Shown here piece after piece: positions 10,528 to 22,469 of a stretch of 64,000 bases of DNA. The stretch lies in assembly GCF_009730915.1 (NCBI RefSeq), contig NC_052487.1, forward strand, positions 3,311,928 to 3,375,927, written 5' to 3'. Within the stretch, counting starts at the first letter, position 1, and each line of letters opens with the position of its first letter. The translations under genes were made by a program, and so were the position numbers. Below the pieces are notes generated by a model. The model had not been told where the DNA came from and did not search any database. It saw only the letters and a list, made by a program, of their open reading frames with translations. The DNA is from Dioscorea cayenensis subsp. rotundata. Taxonomy: Eukaryota > Streptophyta > Magnoliopsida > Dioscoreales > Dioscoreaceae.

Positions 10528-13500
10528 ATGGAGCAGCAAGATCATTCAACTCCAAAAGGTATATATTCTTCAAATCCAAGTCATTTTGTCAAATTTGGAG
10601 TAAAAAGTACGAAATGTTCCTGTATTGCTTTTCTAATCTTTGTTATAGGTCCTTCACATATCCCATTGTGGAAGGGTGGTCTGAAAGATGGAACGAATGC
10701 ATGGGGGATTCCATTAGGAAAAAATTCATATCATGCATCAAGTGATGCTAGTCTTTTCTCAACTTCACTGCCCGTTCTTCCTCATGAGAAGTGTATGTCT
10801 ATGTCTATGCTGTTGTTGTGGATCTATTTTTTGTAATGGTAATTTAACTTCTTTTATTTTGTTTTGCAAACAGTGACTCTTGGATACTCAGGCCCTGCTA
10901 TTAATTCCGCTGATGACACTTCAATCAAATTGGATAATCTTGGTAAAGGTGTGGAGGGTAAGGAATCTTCCAAAGATGACTTGGACCTCCAGGGTATTGG
11001 GATCTTGCTTCCTGATGATGAAGATGAACTCTTGGCTGGTATAATGGATGATTTTGATCTTAGTGGACTGCCTAGCCAACTGGAAGAATTGGAAGATTAT
11101 GATCTTTTTGGTAGTGGAGGGGGCATGGAATTAGATTCTGATCCTATAGACCACCTCACCACTGGTATAGGAAAGGCTAGCTTGTCCGATGGTTATGCGG
11201 GGAATGGAATGCATTATGGCATTCCAAATGGTGTTGGAACTGTTGCTGGTGAGCATCCATATGGAGAACATCCTTCTAGAACATTATTTGTTCGGAACAT
11301 AAATAGTAATGTTGAAGATTCAGAGTTGCGATCTCTATTTGAGGTACATTAAATGAAGTTCATTTGGTGATTTAGAACATTTATGGATCTCATTTTCATT
11401 ACAGCAGTGTGTGACTCTGTTGATACACCATGATGAGCACCATCTTTAGATTTTTATTTTTGTATTTGACTGTATAATTATTATTGCTATTAAAAGATCA
11501 GTGGAAGTGAAAATCCATGCTAAACTTTTAGCTTATTCTATAATAGTTAATTGGAGTGTATGTTGCCTTTCTGGTATTGCGGAATAAAGCAATCTGTTGT
11601 TCTGGTTAAGTGGAGCAGATTGGAGATATAATTTCTAGTTTTTCTATGTAAACAATCCTGGCATTACAGTTACTAAGGAAGCATTAAAGGCTTAAAGCAT
11701 TATTATAATAGAAATTATGCTACTGTTGAGTATATATATATATATATATATTCAATTCTCAGTGATAAATTTATTTCAGACACTGATATTTTCCTGCTAT
11801 TTAGATCTTGTAGATAGGTACTTTTTTAGGCTACAATATTTCTCGATTCTGAGTTCATCTTACAGTTATATGAACAATGTTGTTTCTTAGTGTTGCTACA
11901 TCAAACTTAAATAGTTAACAGTGAGGTGGTTCATATTGAGTGTGCAATCTATAAAACTTGCATGAACGATGATGACTACTAGCCATAACCTTTTGTCCAT
12001 AATGCATTTTTTATAGTTGTTTATAATCCTTGTATGATTGTTTGATTGTTTGATGTTGATAATGCTGCTTATGGTAGTTCATTCTGTTTTGGGTCTGTTA
12101 TGTTGGTAGCATTATGGGGACATCCGAACACTCTACACTGCATGCAAGCACAGGGGCTTTGTCATGATTTCCTACTATGACATCCGTGCTGCTCGAACAG
12201 CTATGCGGGCATTGCAGAATAAGCCCTTGCGAAGAAGGAAACTGGATATCCATTTTTCAATACCAAAGGTCTGATTGTATTTAATATTATGGTTTTTGAA
12301 TTTGATCACTACCTTTTCAGATGTTTATTTATTTATTGTTATTCCTCTCTCTTCTTTCTTTTAGGATAATCCATCGGACAAGGACATGAACCAAGGAACA
12401 CTCGTAGTTTTCAATTTAGACCCATCAGTTTCTAATGATGACCTCCGACAGATTTTTGGAGCGTATGGAGAAGTGAAGGAGGTATGGTTTTGCAATTATA
12501 TCTGCGCATCTGACCTTTTAAACATGATCAAATCATTCTGAAAAAAGTTTATTCTTTTTCTCATACACAATACAGATAAGGGAAACACCACATAAACGAC
12601 ACCATAAGTTTATAGAGTTCTATGATGTAAGAGCAGCGGAGGCAGCCCTTCGATCATTGAACAGGAGTGATATTGCCGGGAAGCGGATAAAGCTGGAACC
12701 TAGCCGTCCTGGTGGAGCTCGCCGCAAGTATGTATCAATTTTTTACCTTTTGCATTTGCTCGTGATCATAGATCCTTACACTGCTTTGCAGGTTAAAGTA
12801 CTCTCTCATGATGATGAAGCTATACATTTAGTTGAATGATATCTCTGATTATGTTTCAAATGATTCTCAGTGATAAGCACATCTAGCACAATAACCTGTG
12901 ATTTTTTCTTCTCTTCTTACATTTTTATTATCAAGTGTCTATCAGCATTAGGCTTTTGTATTAGTATTTCTGCTACCTGTGGACTGTGTACACCAGTACC
13001 AATTGTTTGCTGGTAAGAGCCTCCTTTTGATTTCTGCTAAAATTTTTGTATGGTTGCCATTTCAAAGCAGCTTGATGCAGCAATTGACTCAGGAACTGGA
13101 ACAAGATAATATCAGGGGTTACAGACACCATGTGGGTTCGCCTGTTGCCAATTCTCCTCCAGGTATATTGACTACTTTTATGTTACTTCTATACCCTATT
13201 TACTTCTGTAAATTTGTTGGTATTCTTTGCAAGAGACTGATATCTGATTAATGATAGGAATATGGGCACAGTTTGGCAGTCCAACTGATAATCATTTACA
13301 AGCTATTAGCAAGTCTCCAGCTGCAGGAACCATGGGCCCTATGGGTGGTAATCTTTTGCCTGGTTTAGCTTCTGTACTTCCTCCTCTGATTTCAAATGCT
13401 GTGAAGATTGCACCAATTGGAAAAGATCAAAGTAGAATTAATCATGCTGATCAGATGCTCACTACCGGTAACTCAACACATGGAGTTGCATTTCCGCATT

Positions 13501-15344
13501 CTCACTCGGTTTCCGAACATAGTAATGGGATGACACCAAATATGAGCTCCAGTCCAGGAGCTGCATCTCCTGTTGGTCCTTCCACTTCAGGTGGCTCTGG
13601 CATTGGGACACTAAGTGGACCTCAGTTTCTTTGGGGTAGCCCAACTCCTTATTCGGAGCATTCTCAATCTTCTGGCTGGCCATCATCATCACCATCTGCA
13701 GGGCGTCCGTTTACGCCCAATGGACAGATGCAGCAGGGGCAAGGCTTTCCATATTCAAACCGTCATGGTTCTTTTCTTCCATCATCAAACCCTCATCATC
13801 ATGTCGGATCTGCACCATCTGGTATTCCTTTTGAGAGACCTTTTGGATATTTTCCTGAATCACCCGAAACATCATTCATGAGCCAGGTTCCTTTTGGAGG
13901 TATGGGTGTCAACCGGAATGAGGGAAGTTTGTTGATGAATATGGGTTCTCGAGCTCCTATGAATCCTGGGGTTGCTCTATCTGGAAGCATTGATGGCAGT
14001 TCCTCCAATTTCAGAATGTTGTCTTCTCCAAGATTTGGACATGCATTTTTCGGAACTCCTCCATATCCAAGTCCAGGCTCGATTGGGATGGATGGATTTA
14101 TTGACCGTGGAAGAGCTAGGCGAGTTGATAACAGTGGGAGTCAGCTGGATAACAAGAAGCAGTATCATCTTGACTTGGAGAAAATTATAAGCGGGGAAGA
14201 TACCCGTACAACATTAATGATAAAAAATATTCCAAATAAGTATGGCCCCAAAACACAGACTACTTAATGTGATTTGATTGAAATAGAGTTGTTTAATTCT
14301 GAACTCGATTGCTTTAGGTACACCTCCAAGATGCTGCTAGCAGCAATTGATGAGAATCACAAGGGCACTTACGATTTCCTCTACTTGCCAATTGATTTTA
14401 AGGTAATTGCTGCTCCTTACAATTTTTGAGATGCATAATTATTGTTCAACTCAAATCTGATTTTGTGTTTTTCTTTTTGGTGCAGAACAAGTGCAATGTT
14501 GGCTATGCATTTATAAATATGTTGTCCCCTTCGCACATCGTTTCATTTTATCAGGTGTTTTTCTTCTCAGATCTAAAAGTTCTACTTAATCCCACTGATC
14601 AAGAGTTTATAAAATTTGCTTCCCTCCAACATTTGAAAAGTGTTGCTTGAAAAAATATAGATGTGGCTTGATTGATGTACGAGCCAATATTAAATTCTCT
14701 GTGGTAGCATTGACTCCTGTTCTCCACCTTCATCATTTATGTTCTTTCTTTCAACTCTGCATTGTACTGTTTAAAATGAACCTAGCATGACTGTAACATC
14801 TTCTCATGTCCAGGCATTTAACGGAAAGAAGTGGGAGAAATTTAACAGTGAAAAGGTTGCATCATTGGCTTACGCACGAATTCAGGGCAAAACAGCACTT
14901 GTTACACACTTCCAAAATTCAAGCTTGATGAACGAAGACAAAAGATGCCGTCCAATTCTCTTTCATTCTGATGGACCCGAGGCTGGTGATCAGGTATACG
15001 GACTAAATAAAGTTATGAAGAATTGATTGTTGGATTTTGCAAACAAGCATTATTCTTATTCAGTATACAAATTTGCTCTTGAAACAAGCAATAATTAGCC
15101 CATTTACTTTACCCTGAATTGCTTATATCTGACATCTTACCTTAAGATGCTTTCTGCATAAATTACATTAGAAATTCAAGCTGATACATAAGAGCCAATG
15201 CAGGAACCTTTTCCACAGAATGGTTTGGACATTCCTGTACATCAAGAAGATGATCTTTCTGGGGATATACCTGAGTTTCAAAACAATGATCTCAGTGAGA
15301 AGCTGGAGAATAGTGGCTTCCTTGGAAGTGGCTTGGAAAGTTAG
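10528..15344 (+). CDS. Mei2-like RNA-binding protein (three RRMs)
   Basis: Twelve coding exons: 10528-10558, 10649-10792, 10874-11343, 12110-12268, 12365-12481, 12576-12727, 13071-13162, 13258-14239, 14318-14402, 14486-14554, 14814-14993 and 15204-15344. All junctions are GT/AG and keep frame, giving 873 residues. RRM1 lies at about 193-265 (SRTLFVRNINSNVEDSELRS), RRM2 at 279-350, and the long C-terminal Mei2-type RRM3 at about 704-800 (TTLMIKNIPNKYTSKMLLAA). Between RRM2 and RRM3 is a low-complexity Ser/Gly/Pro/His-rich linker encoded mainly by exon 8. An acidic patch (DDEDELLAGIMDDFDLSGLP) precedes RRM1. Plant Mei2-like proteins act in meiosis and vegetative development, probably by binding RNA; yeast Mei2 is the model. 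Short first exons and long introns match the family. Confidence 0.94.
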
Positions 15345-16390
15345 CAACTATCTACTATTGGTGACAAGGCTGTAAATACTAACGGCTCAATCGAAAATCA
15401 AGTGTATGATAGAATCATGCCCATTTTTGTTGGGGTTCTGGATGGATGCACTGAAGCATAACAACTGTGAACAAAGTTCAATCTGTTTTTGTGTAGATAT
15501 GAAATTGAAGATGCTAAAATCGAATAATATCCAATTGTATAGCAGAAAGAAAAAACCGAGGTTCCAGTGCTGCTCTTCGGTTCACCGTTTCTGTTTTATT
15601 CCGGAAAATTTCTGCCCGTCTAATGTTTATATGAACTGTCGTTGGAAAGTGGGATTTGTTTTGAAATTGTATAAAGAACAAAAACAAAGAACTTATCCTG
15701 CTTTCTCCCAGTGAATGTAAATTTGTACAGATCATGATGCATTTGAACTTCCTGACTGTTTGTAATGCAAACAAACAGAAAGTTTTATATCATGCATTTT
15801 CATGTTTAATTGTTGTTTTGTTTTGTTTTTTTTCTGCTGATTGATGTGTGCATTTCAGTACCATAAAGTTTTGATGCAGAAAGGATTTAGATTTATTGGT
15901 GCATTGAAGACACTTGGTTTCAATCAATGTCAAAAGATGAGAGCTGGAATTTTATTGTTATTGATGTGGTCTTCTCACAGCTCACTTTTTGGCAGGATAT
16001 AGAATCATTCTGTCGTATATGTTTGAGATATTCTTTATCAATTGCTATTTTAATTTTTTATTTCTTAAAACTCTGAAGTTTTTTTAAATTTCTTGATTTT
16101 TATTATTGTAAACATACAGAAGCTAAGAGATTGTCAATGAATAAATAGTTCTCTATATAGAACTCAATGAATCTTTCTATGCTTCTTTTATCAGTATTTG
16201 AATTTTTCTTCTTGATTTGATATGTGTGTTAGCTCATGAATAATTTGAATATAATTTTTTTTTAATTATTTCAAATGGTGTGAAACACTGCAAAAAACTT
16301 AATTAAAAATGGATTAAAATAATCAAAACCACATAACAAGGACTGAGTATCAAAAGTATTTATTCAATTTCCATTTGATTGTTCAACAAT
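15345..16390. other. 3' region of the Mei2-like gene and 3' flank of the X8 gene
   Basis: The first several hundred bases are probably 3' UTR of the Mei2-like gene. Beyond about 16,000 the sequence is AT-rich spacer. The Mei2-like and X8 genes are convergent here. Confidence 0.4.
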
Positions 16391-17175
16391 TCAACCCATA
16401 AAGGGATAAATACATTTACCAAAACCTGTATAAGCAAAAACAGAAAAGTTAATCAATCAATTAATTAATTTTAATTGAACAAACAAAGAATAAAACAAAG
16501 AGTGAAATGAATTAAATTACTTGGATCTGTGATGACAAAAAGACTAGAATTTTTGAAGTCACAATTGCAGTCATTCCTGCCAGAAGCTTAGTAATAGAGA
16601 TTCATGGCAATGTAAGCATGAGATCTTAATGTGCATGGATCAAAACAAGGACCACCCTCTTCCATTATACTGCAATCAGCATTTGAACAACCAAAGTTCA
16701 TGTTTTCCCAAAGTGTTTCATTATTTGCTGATGGTTTTGAAACACACCATGATTTCTGCAATTTAAAACAATAATTAATTCTTAAGGTTCAATGAAATTT
16801 ATTCCCTGTTTTTTTAGGAGTTACATGCTCTAAACCTGGCTAGCAGACTAAGTATCGAGAGCTCTATTACAGAATAGATCTCTCTAAACAGAAGTATGTA
16901 TATAAAAATTCCCTTTGCTGAAGCAACCTAAATTTTTACCAATTGGACCAACCCTGGTTGGTAATTGTACATGTGTATTTGAAAATGCATTTTCATCACT
17001 AAATTTTAAAAGAAAAATATGTACATAATTGTGATAAAGATTCTATTTGCTCGAGATTATAAATATTCAGAGAGGGATGAATTTAAACATTTTCAATTTC
17101 AGAAATGTGAAAAATATGAAAATGAAACATTGAGAATGGCTAGATGAAAATTGATATGAATCAAAGTAGAGTTGT

Positions 17176-17409
17176 GTTTTTTTGACAAAAAAAGGCATCC
17201 CGAAGGCCCTGCTAAACCGTCAGGGGCGTGTGTAAGCCTTGGTGGAGCAAGTGGGGGTGGGCCCGCGCATATATGGTTACTGGGACTAACTGCATACAAC
17301 CACCGCTCATATCTCCCAAAAATGTGCTCTCAGCCGAGAATTGAACTCTCACCACTCGGTGAAAAGCTCTATAGGCGACCCGTATACCAATAGACTATTT
17401 AGTTGTTGG
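17176..17409 (-). mobile_element. tRNA-derived SINE, copy 1, in X8 intron 2
   Basis: On the minus strand there is an A-box-like TAGTCTATTGGTATAC and a B-box-like GAGTTCAATTCTCG, with a short A-rich 3' tail (T run on the plus strand from 17176). It is flanked by an exact 14-bp target duplication, CAAAGTAGAGTTGT, at 17162-17175 and 17410-17423. It inserted within intron 2 of the X8 gene, in the same orientation as that gene. Confidence 0.85.
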
Positions 17410-17658
17410 CAAAGTAGAGTTGTTTTAAAATAATAACAATAATATTACTATCAAATAAAAATTATTTTTAAATAAAAATATTACTAAAAATTTATTCAAC
17501 TCCTGACACATATTCCATGAAAAATTGTTTTCTATATATACATGATTGAGTAACTCACCAATTCTAATTTGTCATGTTGTCCTGCATCTCCTGGACAATA
17601 ACAAAGATTGAAAAATTGGATGAATAAGATAAAAGCTCAAGTTTATAGCAAAAATTTA

Positions 17659-17682
17659 ATATATATATATATATATATATAT
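17659..17682. repeat. AT dinucleotide microsatellite in X8 intron 1
   Basis: About 12 TA repeats directly downstream, on the minus strand, of the first donor of the X8 gene. Confidence 0.85.
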
Positions 17683-17756
17683 GCACATATAGATTTACCA
17701 AAGATGAAAGTAAGAGGGAAGATGAAGTAGAGAAATAGAAGCTCAAATCTTATCAT

Positions 17757-20240
17757 CTTTCTATTTTTTGTTTAAAGAGAAGGGTAGATAAGCAAAGAAT
17801 TTGGGAGAGTTAAATAGGAAGAGAACAGAAAAAGGGATAAAATTTATTGAATGTTATGTTATAACAAAATGTTTAATGAAATAAATGCAATTGATTTCCA
17901 TAATTAGTAATCAACATTCCGTCTTGCTACATGTGTGGCTGATAAATATTCTCATTTATCTTTATTAATGATGTGATTGGTATTTTTTTTTTTCAATTTA
18001 AACTGGACTATAACTTATAAATAGTAATTATTATTTTTATTACTAGGCATTCTCTCCGGTTTTGTATAAATGTTCTACATAAATAAATAAGTATAATTAA
18101 AATTTTTTTTATTGTTAATATCATAAGTAATATAAATAAAAATTTAAATATAATAAAAATTTAAATTTATTCCTTTAAATACTCTGAATCATATTATAAA
18201 CATAATATAATTAAACAACTCATACAATTGAAACTGTTGTATATTTTTTATTTCAAAAATTTTATGGACATTTATTACATAAATATATAAGTGTACTTAA
18301 AGTTTTTCAACTATTTATATCGTAAGTAATATAAGTAAAAACTTAAATATAATAAAAAAAATTTAAATTTGTTCCTTGAAATACTCTGGAGCATATTATA
18401 TATCTACATTAATAGTATATATAGATAATTTAAAAAAATAAATTTAAAAACTTTTGGCAGAATAATTATTTGGCATTTCACTACCTGCAAATTAATTCAA
18501 ATAAGAACATATCAAACTATTGTAATATTTGCAATAAAAAAAACACAACCAAACAACAAATGATTAAACAATCGAATTAAAAAAAATAACAAAACTATAA
18601 TAAACTAAATAGTAACATTATAGACACTTATGTGAAAAACAAACCTACACCAAGAAAGAAAATTGTTATTCATCTTCATTAGAATATGAGCAATATATAT
18701 TAACACCGTCATTTAATTTCTTTTATTTTAGATTTTTCATCTTCTTCTACAATTGTCTATTTATTTTCCCATAAACCCAATCTATATCATTTAATACATA
18801 TGAAACTAATGGAAATTTTTTTTAAAAAAAAAATAAAGCCCATGTTATAATTTAATGTAATACCAAATAAATGTAATACACAATTTTTTTCATATTTTAT
18901 GTAATACCAAATAAATGTTGTTTATTATTTTCTAAACAAATAATTTCAAATAAATTTAGCAAAGATTTTCAATTTCCAAAGGTTACCCATTTCCATGAGT
19001 AGGTCTTGTTAAATGTTTAATATAAAATTGACTTAAGACCCATGATGAAATCAATTCATTAAATCTTATAGGTTTATAATGCAATGGGAAAAATTCTTTA
19101 AAAAAAAATTTAAAAATCTTCCTTGAAACCCTCTCCAATCAAATTATCATCCATTTTCATTAGAAAATCTTATTTAATATAATAATATTATCTATTAGTC
19201 TCCTGCATTTTTTTAATATTTAATATAATACCAAATACATATTGTTAAATATTTTTTAAACCAAAAGCTTTAAAAAAAATTAGGAAGGATTTAATATAAA
19301 ACCGATTTAATGGCCATTATGAAATCAATGCCACTTTAAATATATGCAAAAAATAAATAAATAAATAAATAAATTAAATCTTCCTTAAAACCTTCTCCAA
19401 TCACCAATGAGATTACCATCCATTTTCATTAGAACATCCCATTAAATATTTAATATAAAACCGATTAAATGGCATGATGAAATCAATGCCTATGATGCAA
19501 TTAAAATTTTCAATTATTAATATCATATATAATATAAATAACAATATTAAAATTATTCCTTGAATCACTCTCAGAGCCGTTTATACATCTACTTTAAGGA
19601 CTCGTTGGGCATGATAAGAGTGCTAATAGGATATGATAGTTTTATCCTATTGGCCCACTTTATCATGCCGGCCACAGGATAATGAATCTTATGAGGGGAG
19701 TCAGGATAGAATCCAGTAGGATATGATAAAAAAAAATTTACTTTGTTGTCCTATTATTTGGTTTGTCTTCCTTATCTAGGGTTTCATTATATCTCTTCTT
19801 TTGATATTTTAAACACGATGCTTGGGACAAGAAGCTTGTCAATTCACTATTTTAAGTAGGATTTTATGCATTTAGAGTAGTTAAAAGGTTTCTCCGTCAA
19901 TCTTCGTGCTTGAGCAAATTATTTTTCATATAAATCTCTTTTTTTAATCATATCTTATTTTTAATTTCTCTAGTATGATGATTTTTTTTTTAAATTGATT
20001 TTGATGTGATCTATTTATTTTCCATTAATGAGTTTGTTACTCTACCTTTATGTCATATTGATACTTTGTGTATAATTTTCTCCAAAAAAAACTATAATTT
20101 TTGCAAGTTGGTAATATTGAAATCTATATATTTGTGGACATTATTTATAGGTTATTTATTTTTTAAAAATTTAAAATATACCGATAAGTAAATCATTAAG
20201 GAAAAAATTCAAAAAAAAAGTCTATTTTAAAAAAATATAT
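17757..20240. repeat. AT-rich spacer with degenerate repeated blocks
   Basis: No gene is supported. The first about 300 bp (to 18,050) are the X8 promoter, duplicated at 43,880-44,240. From about 18,080 to 19,560 several diverged units recur: blocks with AATATAAATAAAAATTTAAA and CTCTGAATCATATTATA-like tails near 18,110, 18,310 and 19,520, and blocks with CCATTTTCATTAGAA near 19,152 and 19,421 plus ATGAAATCAAT near 19,044, 19,318 and 19,465. A related block occurs near 40,250. From 19,598 a different repeat, with GGATATGATA motifs, begins and is interrupted by the Copia element. Confidence 0.45.
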
Positions 20241-20245
20241 ATAAC
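20241..20245. repeat. Left target-site duplication of the Copia element (ATAAC)
   Basis: ATAAC immediately precedes the 5' LTR and is repeated immediately after the 3' LTR at 26659-26663. Confidence 0.9.
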
Positions 20246-20650
20246 TGTTATAAACAAATATTTTTAATGGATGCCTACTGCTACAATTTCACTGTAGCAG
20301 CCGGCATTACTATAGCAACTTCTAGATATTACTGTAACAACCACAACACTGTAGCAGTCACCCCATGTGGTACTGTAGCAGCCGCCGGTACTGTTGCTAT
20401 TCCACCAACCAGGGTATTTTGGACCGTCGGATCGAATCGATCCTGGCCGTTCATTCAACTCTTGTAACCCTATAAATACCCCCTCATTTTGTATACTTTG
20501 AAAGATATAGAGAAGAGAAAGAAAAGAGAGAAATAAAAGAAGAAAGAAGAAGAAGAACTTAATTCTTCAGGGTTTTTCGGTTTTTGGTAAATACTCTGGC
20601 TCTCTATTCTTATTACTATCTTTACATTTATAACATATATATTCTTAACA
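20246..20650 (+). repeat. 5' LTR of the Copia element
   Basis: 405 bp with TG...CA ends. The first 160 bp (U3) are packed with ACTGTAGCAG-type motifs on one or other strand. TATAAATA at 20471-20478 is the likely promoter TATA box, followed by purine-rich GAGAAGAGAAAGAAAAGAG. Confidence 0.95.
20471..20478 (+). promoter_or_regulatory. TATA box in the Copia 5' LTR
   Basis: TATAAATA in CCCTATAAATACCCC, the only good TATA motif in the LTR; the same motif is kept in the 3' LTR near 26479. Confidence 0.65.
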
Positions 20651-20664
20651 CGTTATCAGCACGA
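20651..20664 (+). promoter_or_regulatory. Primer-binding site, probably for a half-tRNA
   Basis: CGTTATCAGCACGA directly abuts the 5' LTR. It lacks the TGG that would pair with a tRNA CCA end. Its complement, TCGTGCTGATAACG, matches the anticodon arm of plant tRNA-Ile(AAU) as I remember it, with the wobble A (inosine in the mature tRNA) in place of G. Drosophila copia is the known case of internal half-tRNA priming. Confidence 0.55.
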
Positions 20665-21230
20665 ATTTGCTCATATGATTTTAATTTTCTTTGACTCATC
20701 TAATATATATGTTATATATGTGGAATCCATTTCTAACACTGAATGCAGGAAGGATCGACAGGTAATATAATACTAGCAAAACCATACATTTTTATTCGAT
20801 CAACAATACATAAGATTTTTCTTAGAAGCATACATAAAAAAACATACTGATGACTAAAAGCCACTCGAGGCTAATATTACCCGATGACTTTTTAAAAATA
20901 AACAACAAAAAAACAATAATATTATTATTACAATGAAGTTTTTCCACCAAATCTAAATTATCAAGCATCATCTTTTTCCTAAGTCTTCGGGCGACCCTCC
21001 TATCCCGCGATCGTTGACAAAATCGGTAAAAAAATCTGCGGCCCTTTTTTTCTCTTCTCCGTCGCCCCTACTCCACTGCCCCTTCGAGTTTCTCCGTCGG
21101 CGACTCGGCCGGCCTTTTTCCGTCGGCCCCCTACTTTCTTCTCTCCCCTATATTTACTTCTTCTTTCCTTTTAACTTATAATCACTTTCAAACAAATTTT
21201 AATTCCCAATGCTGCAATAATTGCAGCGTA

Positions 21231-21329
21231 TGAACCGTAACGTATACATGAACAGTACCGTATACATGAATAGTACCATATACATGAATAGTATCGTACA
21301 TGAACAGTACCGTATATATGAACAGTATA
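21231..21329 (+). repeat. 18-bp tandem array in the Copia leader
   Basis: About 5.5 copies of the 18-mer TGAACAGTACCGTATACA or close variants, one copy with a 2-bp deletion, lie between the primer site and the gag ATG. Confidence 0.9.
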
Positions 21330-21391
21330 AATGCTTTATATTTTATACTCTCTATTCTAATTACATGCTGTATTATTATTTTGAAGAGAAA

Positions 21392-22230
21392 ATGGCAAAT
21401 ATTGCAAAAGGAGAATTTGAGGCCCTTCAAATCTCGGGGAGCAATTATATATATCCTGGAGCCTCGATATCAAGCTCCATCTGAAAGCAAGAAACCTGAA
21501 TAAAACGATTGAGGCTAATAACAATGAGCTTAGTGATAATAAGGCGAAGGCCTTAATATTTATAAAACATCATATTGATGATGGCCTGAAGAATGAATAC
21601 TTGACCATTGAGGATCCACAGGAATTGTGGTTATCCCTGAAAGAGAGATTTGAACATCTCGGAATGGTCTACTTGCCCAAAAGCACGCAATGATTGGTCG
21701 AGCCTCGGGTTTCAAGATTTTTAAAAGCGTGCAAGAATATAATTCGAGCTATTTAAAATTGTTTTCAAGATTGCCTCTCATGGAGAAACAAAGTGATGAA
21801 GGAATGATGCTCGAGAAAACATTTACAACATTTCACGCACGAAATGTTATATTACAACAACAATATAGAGAAAAGAATTTTACAAAATTCTCTGAATTAA
21901 TTTCTTGTCTCCTTGTGGCGGAGCAAAACAATGAATTGTTGATGCAGAATCATCAATCTCGACCATCTGGATTAGCACCACTGCCAGAAATTAATTTTGG
22001 GCAAAGAAGATGGCGTGGTCGCGGTGCTATTTTTAGAAACCGCGGTGGACGAGGAAATTATGGTGGTCGAGGACTACGCGGTCGTGGTGGGGGCCGAAAT
22101 AATATCGGACCACGCGATAACAGAATTGATGTACATCAATAGAAGCAACAAAGCCACAAGATGGGGTTAGAGACAAAGAAAGATACATGCTATCGTTGTG
22201 GCCTGGAAGGTCATTGGTCCGTAATTTGCA
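21392..22230 (+). pseudogene. Copia gag remnant
   Basis: The likely start is the ATG at 21392 (MANIAKGEFEALQISGSNY). A small indel near 21445 and later changes shift the frame. Family-typical stretches follow, such as LEKTFTTFHARNVILQQQY and FTKFSELISCLLVAEQNNEL, then an Arg/Gly-rich RGG region (about 22,010-22,110). A CCHC zinc knuckle (C-x2-C-x4-H-x4-C) is encoded at 22188-22229, after an in-frame stop at about 22140. Confidence 0.85.
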
Positions 22231-22469
22231 GTGACCCCAAAAACATTTTTGTCCACCTTTTACCAAGAATCACTTAAAAACAAGAAAGGTAAAGATATTG
22301 AGACAAATTTTCTCGACAACCCCATAGTTGATCCAATTGAGGATAATTCCATAAATAATTTAAATGTAGCTGAAAAATACATATTTAGATATGTCGATTT
22401 CCTTATAGACTAGTTTGTAATATGTTTTTATGTTTATTAAATTATGTTTTTTTCTTTTGTTTTTGTTAG

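Larger units (their letters stand above)
16391..17756 (-). pseudogene. Secreted X8/CBM43 (Ole e 10-like) protein gene with one in-frame stop
   Basis: Four exons on the minus strand: 17756-17699, 17590-17559, 16755-16521 and 16425-16391. Frame is kept at all junctions with GT/AG sites, for 119 residues if the stop is disregarded. Residues 1-19 (MIRFELLFLYFIFPLTFIF) form a signal peptide. The X8 domain starts at W33-C34, and all six expected cysteines are encoded: C34, C53, C58, C67, C95 and C113. X8/CBM43 domains bind beta-1,3-glucan in the wall or at plasmodesmata; this length matches the Ole e 10 type. Codon 86, after the conserved MNLYY, is TAA (16590-16588) where the family has Gln, consistent with a CAA to TAA change. 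The downstream frame and the last exon look intact. A SINE sits in intron 2. It may be a fresh pseudogene, a null allele, or a sequencing error. Confidence 0.8.

Noticed and set aside
20264-20467. Open frames across the Copia LTRs on both strands
   Set aside because: They lie in LTR U3, recur in both LTRs and have no protein resemblance.
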